Part shown: positions 1 through 7,206 of the stretch, one piece after another
Numbering within the stretch: position 1 is the first letter of the stretch
How the letters are laid out: the number at the start of each line of letters is the position of its first letter
Origin: Labilithrix luteola
Lineage (GTDB): Bacteria; Myxococcota_A; Polyangia; Polyangiales; Polyangiaceae
DNA: 7,234 nt
Assembly: GCA_026225435.1 (NCBI GenBank)
Contig: JAMFST010000711.1
Coordinates: 1 to 7,234, forward strand
Direction: 5' to 3'
Notes under the pieces: generated by a model
The model's input: only the letters and a program-made list of their open reading frames with translations
Told to the model about the DNA's origin: nothing
Database searches by the model: none
Made by a program: the position numbers and the translations under genes

Positions 1-329
1 AGGATGGCGTCGACGTTGCCGAGGAACATCCCCACGTGCTCGTTGAGGACGCGCGAGTAGGCGACGCCGCGCGCGAAGAGGTGCGGGTGGCACTCGGGGT
101 AGGCCGGGTTCTGCGTGGTCGAGTCATCGGAGCCGGCCGTCGTCGGCGACTCCTCGCCCGGCGCCACGTAGACGGAGCTAGGGGACATCTCCTGCGCAGC
201 GGAGAGCGTCTCGGAATCCTCCGAGGTCGTCGCGTTGCTGTCGCTCGACGCGCTGCCGCTGCAGGCGACGAGACCCATCGACGAGGCGGACAGGACGAGG
301 GCGAAGCTCAGGGAACGGTTGGTCAGCAT
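1..329 (-). CDS. Putative lipoprotein, 5' part only (cut by the left edge)
   Basis: Reading the minus strand from the ATG at 327-329 gives 109 codons without a stop before the window ends, so the C-terminal part is missing. The protein starts with a type II signal peptide: MLTNR, a hydrophobic stretch (about residues 6-19), then the lipobox L20-V21-A22-C23. Cys23 would be lipidated, and Ser24 at position +2 suggests sorting to the outer membrane if Lol-type rules apply. Residues 24-75 are a low-complexity linker rich in Ser, Thr, Asp and Glu, typical of a surface tether. A more ordered region begins near residue 76 and contains C80-H-P-H-L-F85. A Shine-Dalgarno GGAGG (minus strand, 341-345) lies 11 bases before the ATG and supports this start. 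Third positions are GC-rich as in the neighbouring genes. I do not recognise the family, and the function is unknown. The gene is transcribed divergently from glnS. Confidence 0.85.
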   Translation of the reverse strand, partial: MLTNRSLSFALVLSASSMGLVACSGSASSDSNATTSEDSETLSAAQEMSPSSVYVAPGEESPTTAGSDDSTTQNPAYPECHPHLFARGVAYSRVLNEHVGMFLGNVDAI

Positions 330-451
330 GACGGGGAAGGCCTCCAGCTAAGAGCGAGCTCGATTGCTCGGGAGGAGCCCATTGCGCCTTCCGTGCCGAC
401 CCTCGGCCTCACGAATTTGCGGCGATTTGCCGGTGCAGGCGCCCCCTCCAC

Positions 452-473
452 CCTGGACGCCGCCACGTCCAGG
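452..473. repeat. Perfect 8-bp inverted repeat in the glnS leader, possible operator or RNA hairpin
   Basis: CCTGGACG (452-459) and CGTCCAGG (466-473) are exact reverse complements separated by the six bases CCGCCA. A third copy of the half-site, ACGTCCA, follows at 477-483, 12 bases downstream of the matching ACGTCCA at 465-471. The repeat ends 56 bases before the chosen glnS start. It could be a protein-binding site or a hairpin in the glnS leader RNA. No run of T follows, so a simple intrinsic terminator is unlikely. The symmetry is directly visible; any function is inference. Confidence 0.4.
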
Positions 474-519
474 TGAACGTCCACGCGCCGCCAAGGAGCC
501 CCCCTCCCATGCTACGTAC

Positions 520-523
520 GAGG
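520..523 (+). promoter_or_regulatory. Weak ribosome-binding site for the chosen glnS start
   Basis: GAGG lies 6 bases before the ATG at 530. A stronger AAGGAG at 493-498 lies 10 bases before an in-frame ATG at 509, which would add seven residues (MLRTRLI). Both sites are plausible. The 530 start was preferred because its protein begins like other GlnRS proteins (MS followed by a short polar segment and NFL/NFI) and puts the HIGH motif closer to its usual distance from the N-terminus. Confidence 0.4.
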
Positions 524-529
524 CTGATC

Positions 530-2869
530 ATGAGCGACACGACGGACGCCGCGAGCAAGGGCAAGAAGGGCAATTTCCTCACCGATATCGTCGAGGCCGA
601 CCTCGCCAAGGGGCGCGCTCAGGGACGGGTCGGGCAGGTGGTGACGCGCTTCCCGCCCGAGCCCAACGGCTTCCTCCACATCGGTCACTCCAAGTCGATC
701 CTCCTGAACAGCGGCCTCGCCCGGCAGTTCCGGGGCACGTTCCACCTGCGCTTCGACGACACCAACCCCACGACCGAGGACACGCAGTACGTCGACTCGA
801 TCCAGGCGGACGTGCGCTGGCTCGGCGGCGAGTGGGGCACCCACCTGTTCTTCGCCTCGGACTACTTCGCGCGGATGTACGAGCTGGCCGAACGGCTGGT
901 CCGCGAGGGGCTCGCCTACGTCGACTCGCAGACCGTGGAGGCGATCCGCGAGGGGCGCGGCTCCTTCGACAAGCCGGGGGTCGATAGCCCCTTCCGCACC
1001 CGCAGCGTGGAGGAGAACCTCACGCTCCTCGGCCGCATGCGCGCGGGCGAGATGAAGGACGGCGAGGCGGTGCTCCGCGCCAGGATCGACATGAGCCACC
1101 CCAACGTGCTCATGCGCGACCCGCTCCTGTACCGCATCCGCCACGCGCACCATCACCGCACCGGCGACGCGTGGTGCATCTACCCGATGTACGACTTCGC
1201 CCATCCGCTCGAGGACGCCTTCGAGGGGATCACCCACTCCATTTGTACCCTGGAGTTCGAGTCCAACCGCGAGCTGTACGACTGGGTGCTCGACCACACC
1301 GGCCCGTGGGAGCCGCGCCCGCGGCAGTACGAGTTCGCCCGCCTGGCGCTCGGCTACACGGTGATGTCCAAGCGCAAGCTGCTGCAGCTGGTGCAGGAGA
1401 AGCGCGTGTCCGGCTGGGACGATCCGCGCATGCCGACGGTCGCCGGGATGCGCCGGCGCGGCGTCACCCCCGAGGCGCTGCGCGATTTTGCCGACCGCAT
1501 CGGCGTCGCCAAGAACAACAGCCTGGTCGACATCGGGAAGCTCGAGTTCTCCATCCGCAACGACCTCGAGCAGCGCGCGCCGCGGGCGCTCGCAGTCATC
1601 GATCCGCTCCCCGTGACGGTGACCAACTGGCCGGCGGGCAAGACCGAGATGCTGTCCCTCCCCTGGTGGCCGACGGAGCCCGCGCGCGGCGGCTCGCGCG
1701 AGGTCCCCTTCTCCGGCGAGCTGTTCATCGAGCGCGAGGACTTCGCCCTCGAGCCGCCGGCCGGGTGGAAGCGCCTGGCGCCGGGGGGCGAGGTGCGCCT
1801 GATGGGCGCCTACGTGATCCGCTGCGACGAGGTGCTCCGCGGGAGCGACGGCGCCGTCACCGGCCTGCGTTGCACCTACGACGCAGCCAGCGCCGGCGGC
1901 GAGGCACCCGGCGGTCGCAAGGTCGCCGGGACGCTCCACTGGGTCGACGCGCGCGCTTCGGTGGCCGCGCCGGTGCGTCTGTACGATCGCCTCTTCACCG
2001 TCGAGCAGCCGGACGCCGACGGCGACTTCCTCCAGCACCTCAACGCGGCGTCGCTGCGAGAGGTGCCGAACGCGCGCATCGAGCCGGCGCTGGTCAAGGC
2101 CGAGGCGGGGGCGCACTACCAGTTCGTCCGCCAGGGGTACTTCTTCGTCGACCCGGTCGAGTCGAAGCCGGGCGCGCCGGTGTTCAACCGCACCATCGGT
2201 CTCAAGGACACCTGGGGCAAGCCGGCCGAGGCGGCCAGCGAGCGGCGCGAGAAGAAGGCGGCCGCCCCGCGCGAGGACGCCGAGGAGGTCCGCCGGGCAC
2301 GGGCCACCGCGCGCGAGAAGATGCTGGCGGAGAATCCGGAGTTGGCGGCGCACTTCACCAAGCTCACCGCCCTCGGGCTCGGCGCCGACGAGGCGGACAC
2401 GCTGTGCCGCGACGCGGATCTCGCCGCCTACTTCGAGGCGGCCGTGGCGGCTGCTCCGCCGCATGCGAAGGCGATCGCCAAGTGGTTGCTGAACGAGGTC
2501 GCCGGCCGCGTGAAGGACGCCTCGTGGAGCGCGCTGCCGCTGGCGCCGGCGGGGCTCGCGCAGATCGTCGAGGCCGTCGAGGGCGGGGCCATCACCACGT
2601 CGGCCGCCAAGGCGCTCCTGGCGAAGCTGGTCGCCGATGGCGGGGACGTCGCTGGCGAGCTGAAGACGCTCGCCGCCGAGAAGGCGCAGGGGGCCGGCGG
2701 GCTCGAGGCCGCCGTTGGCCGCGTGCTCGAGAAGATGGCCGCGGAGGTCGGGCGGTATCGCGCCGGTGAGACCAAGCTGTTCGCCGTGCTCCTCGGCGCG
2801 GTGATGCGCGAGACCAAGGGGTCGGCGGATGCCGCGGCGGTGAAGGCGGCGCTGACGAAGGCGCTCTGA
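530..2869 (+). CDS. glnS: Glutaminyl-tRNA synthetase with a C-terminal GatB/YqeY-like domain
   Basis: This cytosolic class I aminoacyl-tRNA synthetase joins glutamine to tRNA-Gln using ATP. The 779-residue protein follows the E. coli GlnRS pattern closely over residues 15 to about 563. It has PPEPNG followed by HIGH at 50-53, RFDDTNP at 74-80, the CIYPMYDF block at 216-223, THS.CTLEF at 235-243, and the KMSKS-equivalent V278-M279-S280-K281-R282. The two beta-barrel anticodon-binding domains follow, with VIDP at 356-359, VPFSGE at 392-397, RLYDRLF at 483-489 and VFNRT.GL at 551-558. E. coli GlnRS ends about here at roughly 554 residues. This protein continues with a charged Lys/Glu/Arg linker (about 564-600) and a segment of about 180 residues resembling the helical and tail (YqeY) domains of GatB. 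Examples are LTALGLGADEAD at 612-623 and YRAGETKLF...LLGAVM..TKG within 743-764. All catalytic motifs are intact. The gene probably heads a transcript that includes the VOC gene 16 bases downstream. An in-frame ATG at 509 is an alternative start. Confidence 0.95.
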   Translation: MSDTTDAASKGKKGNFLTDIVEADLAKGRAQGRVGQVVTRFPPEPNGFLHIGHSKSILLNSGLARQFRGTFHLRFDDTNPTTEDTQYVDSIQADVRWLGGEWGTHLFFASDYFARMYELAERLVREGLAYVDSQTVEAIREGRGSFDKPGVDSPFRTRSVEENLTLLGRMRAGEMKDGEAVLRARIDMSHPNVLMRDPLLYRIRHAHHHRTGDAWCIYPMYDFAHPLEDAFEGITHSICTLEFESNRELYDWVLDHTGPWEPRPRQYEFARLALGYTVMSKRKLLQLVQEKRVSGWDDPRMPTVAGMRRRGVTPEALRDFADRIGVAKNNSLVDIGKLEFSIRNDLEQRAPRALAVIDPLPVTVTNWPAGKTEMLSLPWWPTEPARGGSREVPFSGELFIEREDFALEPPAGWKRLAPGGEVRLMGAYVIRCDEVLRGSDGAVTGLRCTYDAASAGGEAPGGRKVAGTLHWVDARASVAAPVRLYDRLFTVEQPDADGDFLQHLNAASLREVPNARIEPALVKAEAGAHYQFVRQGYFFVDPVESKPGAPVFNRTIGLKDTWGKPAEAASERREKKAAAPREDAEEVRRARATAREKMLAENPELAAHFTKLTALGLGADEADTLCRDADLAAYFEAAVAAAPPHAKAIAKWLLNEVAGRVKDASWSALPLAPAGLAQIVEAVEGGAITTSAAKALLAKLVADGGDVAGELKTLAAEKAQGAGGLEAAVGRVLEKMAAEVGRYRAGETKLFAVLLGAVMRETKGSADAAAVKAALTKAL

Positions 2870-2885
2870 CGGGAGACCTCGCCGC

Positions 2886-3269
2886 ATGTTCGATCACGTC
2901 GTCCTCACGGTGAGCGATCTCGCCCGCTCCGTCGCCTTCTACGAGGCGGCGCTGCGTCCCCTCGGCGTGCGCACGCGCGTCAGCTATCCGGGGCACGCCG
3001 GCCACGCTCCGCTCGAGGGCTTCGGCGACGGCGACGAGCGCTACCTCCTCCTGCGCGAGGGCAAGCCCGACAGCACCGCCGTGCACCTCGCCTTCCGCGC
3101 GAAGAGCCGCAAGGCGGTGAAGGCGTTCCACGAAGCGGCGATGAGCGCCGGCGCGCGCGACAACGGGCCGCCGGGCGTGCGCGAGCACTACTTCCCCGAC
3201 TACTACGCCGCGTACGTCCTCGACCCGGACGGCTACAACGTCGAAGCGGTGTACGGAACGTCGAGCTAG
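2886..3269 (+). CDS. VOC-superfamily (glyoxalase/bleomycin-resistance fold) protein
   Basis: This 127-residue protein has the size of a single vicinal-oxygen-chelate unit, two beta-alpha-beta-beta-beta modules, which normally works as a cytosolic metal-binding dimer. The opening MFDHVVLTVSDLARSVAFYE is the typical first module, the VHLAF strand begins the second, and DPDGYNVE at 113-120 is the characteristic closing motif. The likely metal ligands are His4, His67 and Glu120, all present. Substrates in this superfamily range from methylglyoxal-glutathione to aromatic diols and antibiotics, and nothing here picks one out, so the reaction is unknown. GGGAG at 2871-2875 lies 10 bases before the ATG and supports the start. 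The gap of 16 bases after glnS, with no terminator in between, suggests cotranscription. A functional link to tRNA charging is not evident and the pairing may be incidental. Confidence 0.9.
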   Translation: MFDHVVLTVSDLARSVAFYEAALRPLGVRTRVSYPGHAGHAPLEGFGDGDERYLLLREGKPDSTAVHLAFRAKSRKAVKAFHEAAMSAGARDNGPPGVREHYFPDYYAAYVLDPDGYNVEAVYGTSS

Positions 3270-3405
3270 CGATAGCGCACATCGCACGGACACGACGCGG
3301 TGCCCCGCCTTGCCTTCGCCTCGGGCCGGGAATACGGTTCGCGCGCGATCTCTTAGCAGTGTCGGACCAGACGAATTGCAGAAGACCAGCGGACTGAACG
3401 GCGGC
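3270..3405. other. Intergenic gap before the AsmA-like gene
   Basis: These 136 bases lie between the VOC stop codon and the preferred AsmA-like start. An open frame runs through them from a TTG at 3310, but its third codon positions from 3310 to 3375 are only about half G or C, while the genes on both sides are nearly all G or C there. That part is therefore unlikely to be coding. I see no strong terminator; the best stem is a weak GCGG/CCGC at 3297-3308. A possible promoter is listed separately. Confidence 0.5.
3310..3338 (+). promoter_or_regulatory. Possible sigma-70-type promoter for the AsmA-like gene
   Basis: TTGCCT (3310-3315) matches four of six bases of the -35 consensus. It is followed after 17 bases by TACGGT (3333-3338), which keeps the key first T, second A and last T of the -10 box. 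Transcription would start near 3345, giving a leader of about 60 bases before the GTG at 3406. The match is modest and the -10 box is GC-rich, so this is a tentative call. It fits the non-coding base composition of the stretch. Confidence 0.3.
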
Positions 3406-6400
3406 GTGCAGCGCGTCTCGTGGCGGAAGTGGAGTCGCCGATCCCTCGTCGTCCTCGTCGTGCTGGCCAGCCTGATGTCGGCCGCGCTCACGCACGTCCT
3501 GCACTCGCTCGATGAGCCGTGGATCAAGCGTTATGTGGTCGAACGTGCGCGCGTCCTCGCCGGGCTCGAGATCGACTACCGCTCGGCGCGGGTCGACGTC
3601 CTCTCCGGTGCGCGCATCGACGGCCTCCGGGTGAGCTCACCCGCCGCGCTGCGCGCCTTCGCGCCGGACCTCGCGCAGGTCGAACGGATCGAGGCGCGCT
3701 GGTCGGTCGGGAACCTGCTCTTCGGTCATCACCCGCCGCTCGATGATCTCGCGCTGCACGGAGCCGCCGTCACCGTGGTGATGGACGAGGCGGGGCGCAC
3801 CTCGTTCGACCTGCTCTTCCCTTCGCCGGTGCCGCCGCCCCCGAAGCCGACGCCGCTCTCGCACCAGGCAGCGTCCTTCCTCGGCAGCGCACCGCCGCTC
3901 GCGCACGCGACGCTCGACGACGTGAACCTCGCGCTGGTGCGGACGGATCACGGGGCCGTCCTCGATCGCAGCGAGCTTCACGGCCTCGGGCTCGCGCTGT
4001 CGGCCGCTCCGGCTCCTGCCGGGACGAGGGGATGGGAGCTGCAGGCGGGGCTGGGCTCGACGCCGGTGCCGCTGGAGGTGTCGCTCTCCCGCCAGCCGAC
4101 CGGCGCCGCGGCCCAGACGGCGCGTGCCCGCTTCTCCCTCACCGTCGACGCGACCTCGAGCGACGTCACCACCGCGCTCGATCTGCGCATGCTCGAGCAG
4201 ACCTTCGCCGCCAGCGTCGCCGCCGATCACTGGCTGCACGCCGAGGCGGCAGTGCACTTCGACCCTTCCGCGGGCATGACGCAGGTGCGGATCGAACGCA
4301 CGCTCGCCGGCGACGGTGCGGCCACGCTCGACGCGGCCATCGACCTGCCCGACGCGGGCGATCCGTCGATCCGCGAGGCGCACGGTGACGTCGACGGCGC
4401 GCGGCTGCTGCGCTGGCTGCCGGCCGGTCTGGCGCCGGTGACCGCGGAACGAGCGCAGCTGCACTACCAGGTCGACGCGCTCGTGCTCGGCTCCCCGGCG
4501 CACCTGTCCACCGGAGGCTCCGCTGCGGTGGAGGCGTCCCTCGGCCACGTCGCCGTCGAGGTGCCGGGTGGCCCGCTGCTGATCCGCGACGGCAAGCTGT
4601 CCGTCCGCGCGACACCGCGCGAGGCGAGCGGGATGGCGGCGAAGGGCACGCTCACCCTCGGCGGCACCGAGATGGGACCGGCGGCCGCGCGCACCTCGGT
4701 CGGCGACCTGACCCTCGATCTCGACGGCGCGCAGACGAACGACGGTGTGATCGACGGTCACCTCGGCCTCTCGATCGCCGACGTCGCGCGCACGAGCCCG
4801 GGTGCGCAGTCGGTCGCGCTCCACGACGCGAAGGCGGCGCTCGAGGTGCACGCGCTCCACCCGATGCCCGATGCCCCGCTGACGACCACCGGCGACGTCA
4901 CGCTCGCCGTCGATGTGGGCACGGTCGAGGCGAAGGCCGGCGCCGCGGATACGAAGATCGACCACCTGGAGCTGCGGACCCACCTTCCGCTGGCCGGACA
5001 CGCGCCCTTCACAGCCGAGGTCGATCTGCGCGCCGCCCGTCTGCGCGCGCTGGCCGCCGGCGGTCGCCCAATGGTGGACGCGCCGGTGCACCTCGACCTG
5101 CGCGCCCACGATGTACAACCGGACAGCGAGCGCCCCGTCGCCAGCCGCGGCGTCGTCGCGGCGAAGCTCGAGCTGGGCGACGCGGAGATCGCGCTCGAGG
5201 CGACCAAGGAGGCCGACGCGGCCGACTTCCGCCTGCAAGCCGCGATGAAGACGCTGAGCCAGCTGCGCCCGCTGGTGTCGCCCGCGCTGGGAAAGAGCCT
5301 CCCCCTCGACCGCATGGCGCTCACCGTGAAGTCGCAGGGGCGCGTGACGGGGCTCGCAGGCGCCCCCGGTCTGCAGCAGGCGACGGAGCTGCACCTGGAC
5401 CGTCCGGCCTTCGCGCCGGTCGCCGCCAGCGCGCTCGACCTCTCGCTCAAGTCGCGGGGGACACCGCAACACCAGCAGATCGACCTCGATCTCCGCGCGA
5501 CGAAGCTCGTCGTCGAAGGCGCGGGGCCGGCGAGCGACGACCACCTCACCCTCGGGGTGACGCTCGACCGGCTGACGCCTTCGTTGCAGTTCACGCTCCT
5601 GACCGAGGGGCGCGCCGCGACCAAGCTGTCGGGCGCCTTCTCCTTCGCGGCGGCGCGCAGCACGGTCGACTACCAGATCGACGGTCACCTCGGCGGCCTC
5701 GCCCCGCTCGCGCCGCTGGCGGCGAAGATGCCCGGGCTCGAGGGGTTCGACCTGTCGCAGCTCGAGGTCACCGTCGGCGCGCACGGCTCGCTCCTCGGCG
5801 CGGTGACGGCGGTGAGCGCCGACGGAGCGGTCGCCATGGCGCCGGATCCGATGCAGACGGCGGAGCTCCGCGGGAGCGCCGACCTGGCCGTGAAGCACTT
5901 CCACTGGGCCAAGGGGGACACGGCGGTGATCACGCCGGAGGTCACCTGGCACGGCGACATGAGCGGGGCGATGCCGCGACGCACGCTGGTGAGCCACCTG
6001 ACCATCCCCTCGGTCCACCTCGACGTCGGCATCCACGACATCGACGTCAACGGGATCAACGACCAGTCCGAGGGGGCCTTCCTCGGCAACCTGGCCGATC
6101 CGGACATCGAGCTCAAACAGCGCCTCTCCATCCGCGCCGTCGAGCAGACGATGGCTCCGGAGTATCCGCTCGGTGACCTCGCCTTCGCGCTCGGCGCCGA
6201 GCGCAGCCCGGACGGCGTCATCCACGTGTCGGAGCTGAAGCTCGCCAACGGCGCCGGCGGGACCACGCTGGCGCTCTCCGGCAACGTGGACCTCGGCGAG
6301 GGGCGGCGAACGCTCTCGCTGACCTCGGCACTGACGCAAGATCTCGCGCGCCTCTCGGCCATCCCGGACCGCTTCAAGGGGACCGGCAAGCTGGCCGTCG

Positions 6401-7206
6401 AGTCGAACGTCATCTCCCCCGACTTCGTCCACTACCGGGTGCGCTCGCTGGTGAAGGGGGAGGCGGTGACGGTGAACCTGCCCAAGGCCGGCGTCGCCAT
6501 CGAGAACGCCAACGGCGAGGTGCCGGTCGCCATCGCTCTGCAGGTCGGCCCCGACGGCGTCGCCCTCGAGCGCACCGAGCGGCGGGCGGGCTTCTCCATG
6601 CTGCGCTTCGCCGACCAGCACCCGCTCCTCACGCGCAGCGGCGTCCTGTCGATCGGCAAGCTGACGACGCCGCTCGCCACCATCTCGCCGCTGGTCGGCA
6701 ACCTGGAGATCGACGAGAACGTCATCTCGCTGCGCCAGTTCGAGATGGGCGTGCGCGGCGGGACGATCACCGGTCTGTGCGGCGTCGACTGGGAGGGGCC
6801 CAAGTCGACCCTCGAGCTCCATGTTCGCGCGAGCGGCGTGCAGTCGTCGCACGGCGAGCCCTTCGACGGGAACCTCGCGGTGGCCATCTCGGCCGCCGAC
6901 CGCACCATCGACGGACGCGCCGAGATCATCAAGATCGGCAAGCGCCACCTGCTCGATCTGCTCGACCTCGAGGATCCGCAGCACGCCGACGCCGGGATGA
7001 ATCGCATTCGCACCGCGCTCGCCTTCGGCTATCCGGACAGCTTGCGCCTCGTCTTCGATCACGGCTTCGCCAACGCCCACCTCGAGCTCGGCGGCATCGC
7101 CCGCCTGGTGAGCATCGGCGATCTGCGAGGAATTCCCATGGGTCCGATCGTCGACAAGATGATCGCCAAGATGCGCGCGGGCAGCGACGGCGGAGATCCG
7201 CAATGA
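3406..7206 (+). CDS. Large AsmA-like, membrane-anchored periplasmic protein
   Basis: This protein of about 1266 residues has a short basic N-terminus (MQRVSWRKWSRR) followed by one hydrophobic segment at about 13-32, so it should be anchored in the inner membrane with the rest in the periplasm. Residues 53-138 look like an AsmA N-terminal region: LEIDYRSARVDVLSGARIDGL, then LDDLALHGAAVTVVMDEAGRTSFDLL. A proline-rich linker follows at about 139-150. The remainder is long runs of alternating polar and hydrophobic residues expected of a beta-rich groove, ending in an AsmA-style GVRGGTITGL and a C-terminal GYPDSLRLVFDHGFANAHLEL segment. AsmA-like proteins (AsmA, TamB, YhdP, YdbH) help move phospholipid to the outer membrane or assemble it; that role is inferred here. 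There is a single cysteine, at residue 1125 (codon 6778-6780). The start is uncertain: GTG 3406 puts the membrane segment close to the N-terminus, but TTG 3376 is possible, and TTG 3310 opens the frame but is poorly supported. No start has a good Shine-Dalgarno. The stop overlaps the next gene's ATG. Confidence 0.8.
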   Translation: MQRVSWRKWSRRSLVVLVVLASLMSAALTHVLHSLDEPWIKRYVVERARVLAGLEIDYRSARVDVLSGARIDGLRVSSPAALRAFAPDLAQVERIEARWSVGNLLFGHHPPLDDLALHGAAVTVVMDEAGRTSFDLLFPSPVPPPPKPTPLSHQAASFLGSAPPLAHATLDDVNLALVRTDHGAVLDRSELHGLGLALSAAPAPAGTRGWELQAGLGSTPVPLEVSLSRQPTGAAAQTARARFSLTVDATSSDVTTALDLRMLEQTFAASVAADHWLHAEAAVHFDPSAGMTQVRIERTLAGDGAATLDAAIDLPDAGDPSIREAHGDVDGARLLRWLPAGLAPVTAERAQLHYQVDALVLGSPAHLSTGGSAAVEASLGHVAVEVPGGPLLIRDGKLSVRATPREASGMAAKGTLTLGGTEMGPAAARTSVGDLTLDLDGAQTNDGVIDGHLGLSIADVARTSPGAQSVALHDAKAALEVHALHPMPDAPLTTTGDVTLAVDVGTVEAKAGAADTKIDHLELRTHLPLAGHAPFTAEVDLRAARLRALAAGGRPMVDAPVHLDLRAHDVQPDSERPVASRGVVAAKLELGDAEIALEATKEADAADFRLQAAMKTLSQLRPLVSPALGKSLPLDRMALTVKSQGRVTGLAGAPGLQQATELHLDRPAFAPVAASALDLSLKSRGTPQHQQIDLDLRATKLVVEGAGPASDDHLTLGVTLDRLTPSLQFTLLTEGRAATKLSGAFSFAAARSTVDYQIDGHLGGLAPLAPLAAKMPGLEGFDLSQLEVTVGAHGSLLGAVTAVSADGAVAMAPDPMQTAELRGSADLAVKHFHWAKGDTAVITPEVTWHGDMSGAMPRRTLVSHLTIPSVHLDVGIHDIDVNGINDQSEGAFLGNLADPDIELKQRLSIRAVEQTMAPEYPLGDLAFALGAERSPDGVIHVSELKLANGAGGTTLALSGNVDLGEGRRTLSLTSALTQDLARLSAIPDRFKGTGKLAVESNVISPDFVHYRVRSLVKGEAVTVNLPKAGVAIENANGEVPVAIALQVGPDGVALERTERRAGFSMLRFADQHPLLTRSGVLSIGKLTTPLATISPLVGNLEIDENVISLRQFEMGVRGGTITGLCGVDWEGPKSTLELHVRASGVQSSHGEPFDGNLAVAISAADRTIDGRAEIIKIGKRHLLDLLDLEDPQHADAGMNRIRTALAFGYPDSLRLVFDHGFANAHLELGGIARLVSIGDLRGIPMGPIVDKMIAKMRAGSDGGDPQ
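7192..7195 (+). promoter_or_regulatory. Ribosome-binding site for the gene starting at 7203
   Basis: GGAG, within GCGGAG, lies 7 bases before the ATG at 7203, inside the last codons of the AsmA-like gene. Its good spacing, together with the ATGA stop/start overlap, is the main reason to accept a new gene at the very end of the window. Confidence 0.6.

Larger units (their letters stand above)
330..529. other. Divergent intergenic region between lipoprotein gene and glnS
   Basis: These 200 bases separate two divergent start codons and must hold both promoters. I see no convincing sigma-70 -35/-10 pair on either strand. What is visible is a perfect inverted repeat at 452-473, a repeated ATTTGC at 415-420 and 425-430 inside a small AT-richer island, a short hairpin-like GCCGA/TCGGC at 395-407, and the palindrome CGAGCTCG at 355-362. 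Reading frames that cross this region are chance openings in GC-rich DNA and have no ribosome-binding site or recognisable protein. Confidence 0.6.

Noticed and set aside
36..987. Plus-strand open frames at 36-476 and 364-987
   Set aside because: The first is antisense to the lipoprotein gene and the second overlaps the start of glnS in another frame. Both give Arg-rich products with no recognisable content.
512..2887. A 791-codon open frame on the minus strand covering all of glnS
   Set aside because: It is antisense to a clearly identified gene. Long antisense frames are a side effect of strong GC bias at third codon positions, and its translation is Arg/Leu/Gly-rich with no recognisable domain.
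3297..3308. GCGG-TGCC-CCGC as a terminator after the VOC gene
   Set aside because: The stem is only four base pairs and no T-run follows.
347..3357. The 8-mer CTCTTAGC occurs on the minus strand at 347-354 (upstream of the lipoprotein start) and on the plus strand at 3350-3357 (upstream of the AsmA-like start)
   Set aside because: A shared 8-mer in about 7 kb is easily due to chance. The two sites have no other common sequence and no match to a known promoter element.
2592..3527. Minus-strand open frame over the VOC gene and the gap after it
   Set aside because: It overlaps three plus-strand genes or their borders, and its product is Arg/Pro/Ser-rich without a domain. The VOC protein on the other strand has all its metal ligands.
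3637..7203. A 1188-codon open frame on the minus strand covering most of the AsmA-like gene
   Set aside because: It arises from the same GC-bias artefact. The product is dominated by Arg, Ala, Glu, Val and Gly, with no motif or plausible signal, while the plus-strand frame has a membrane anchor, AsmA-like features and a coupled downstream gene.
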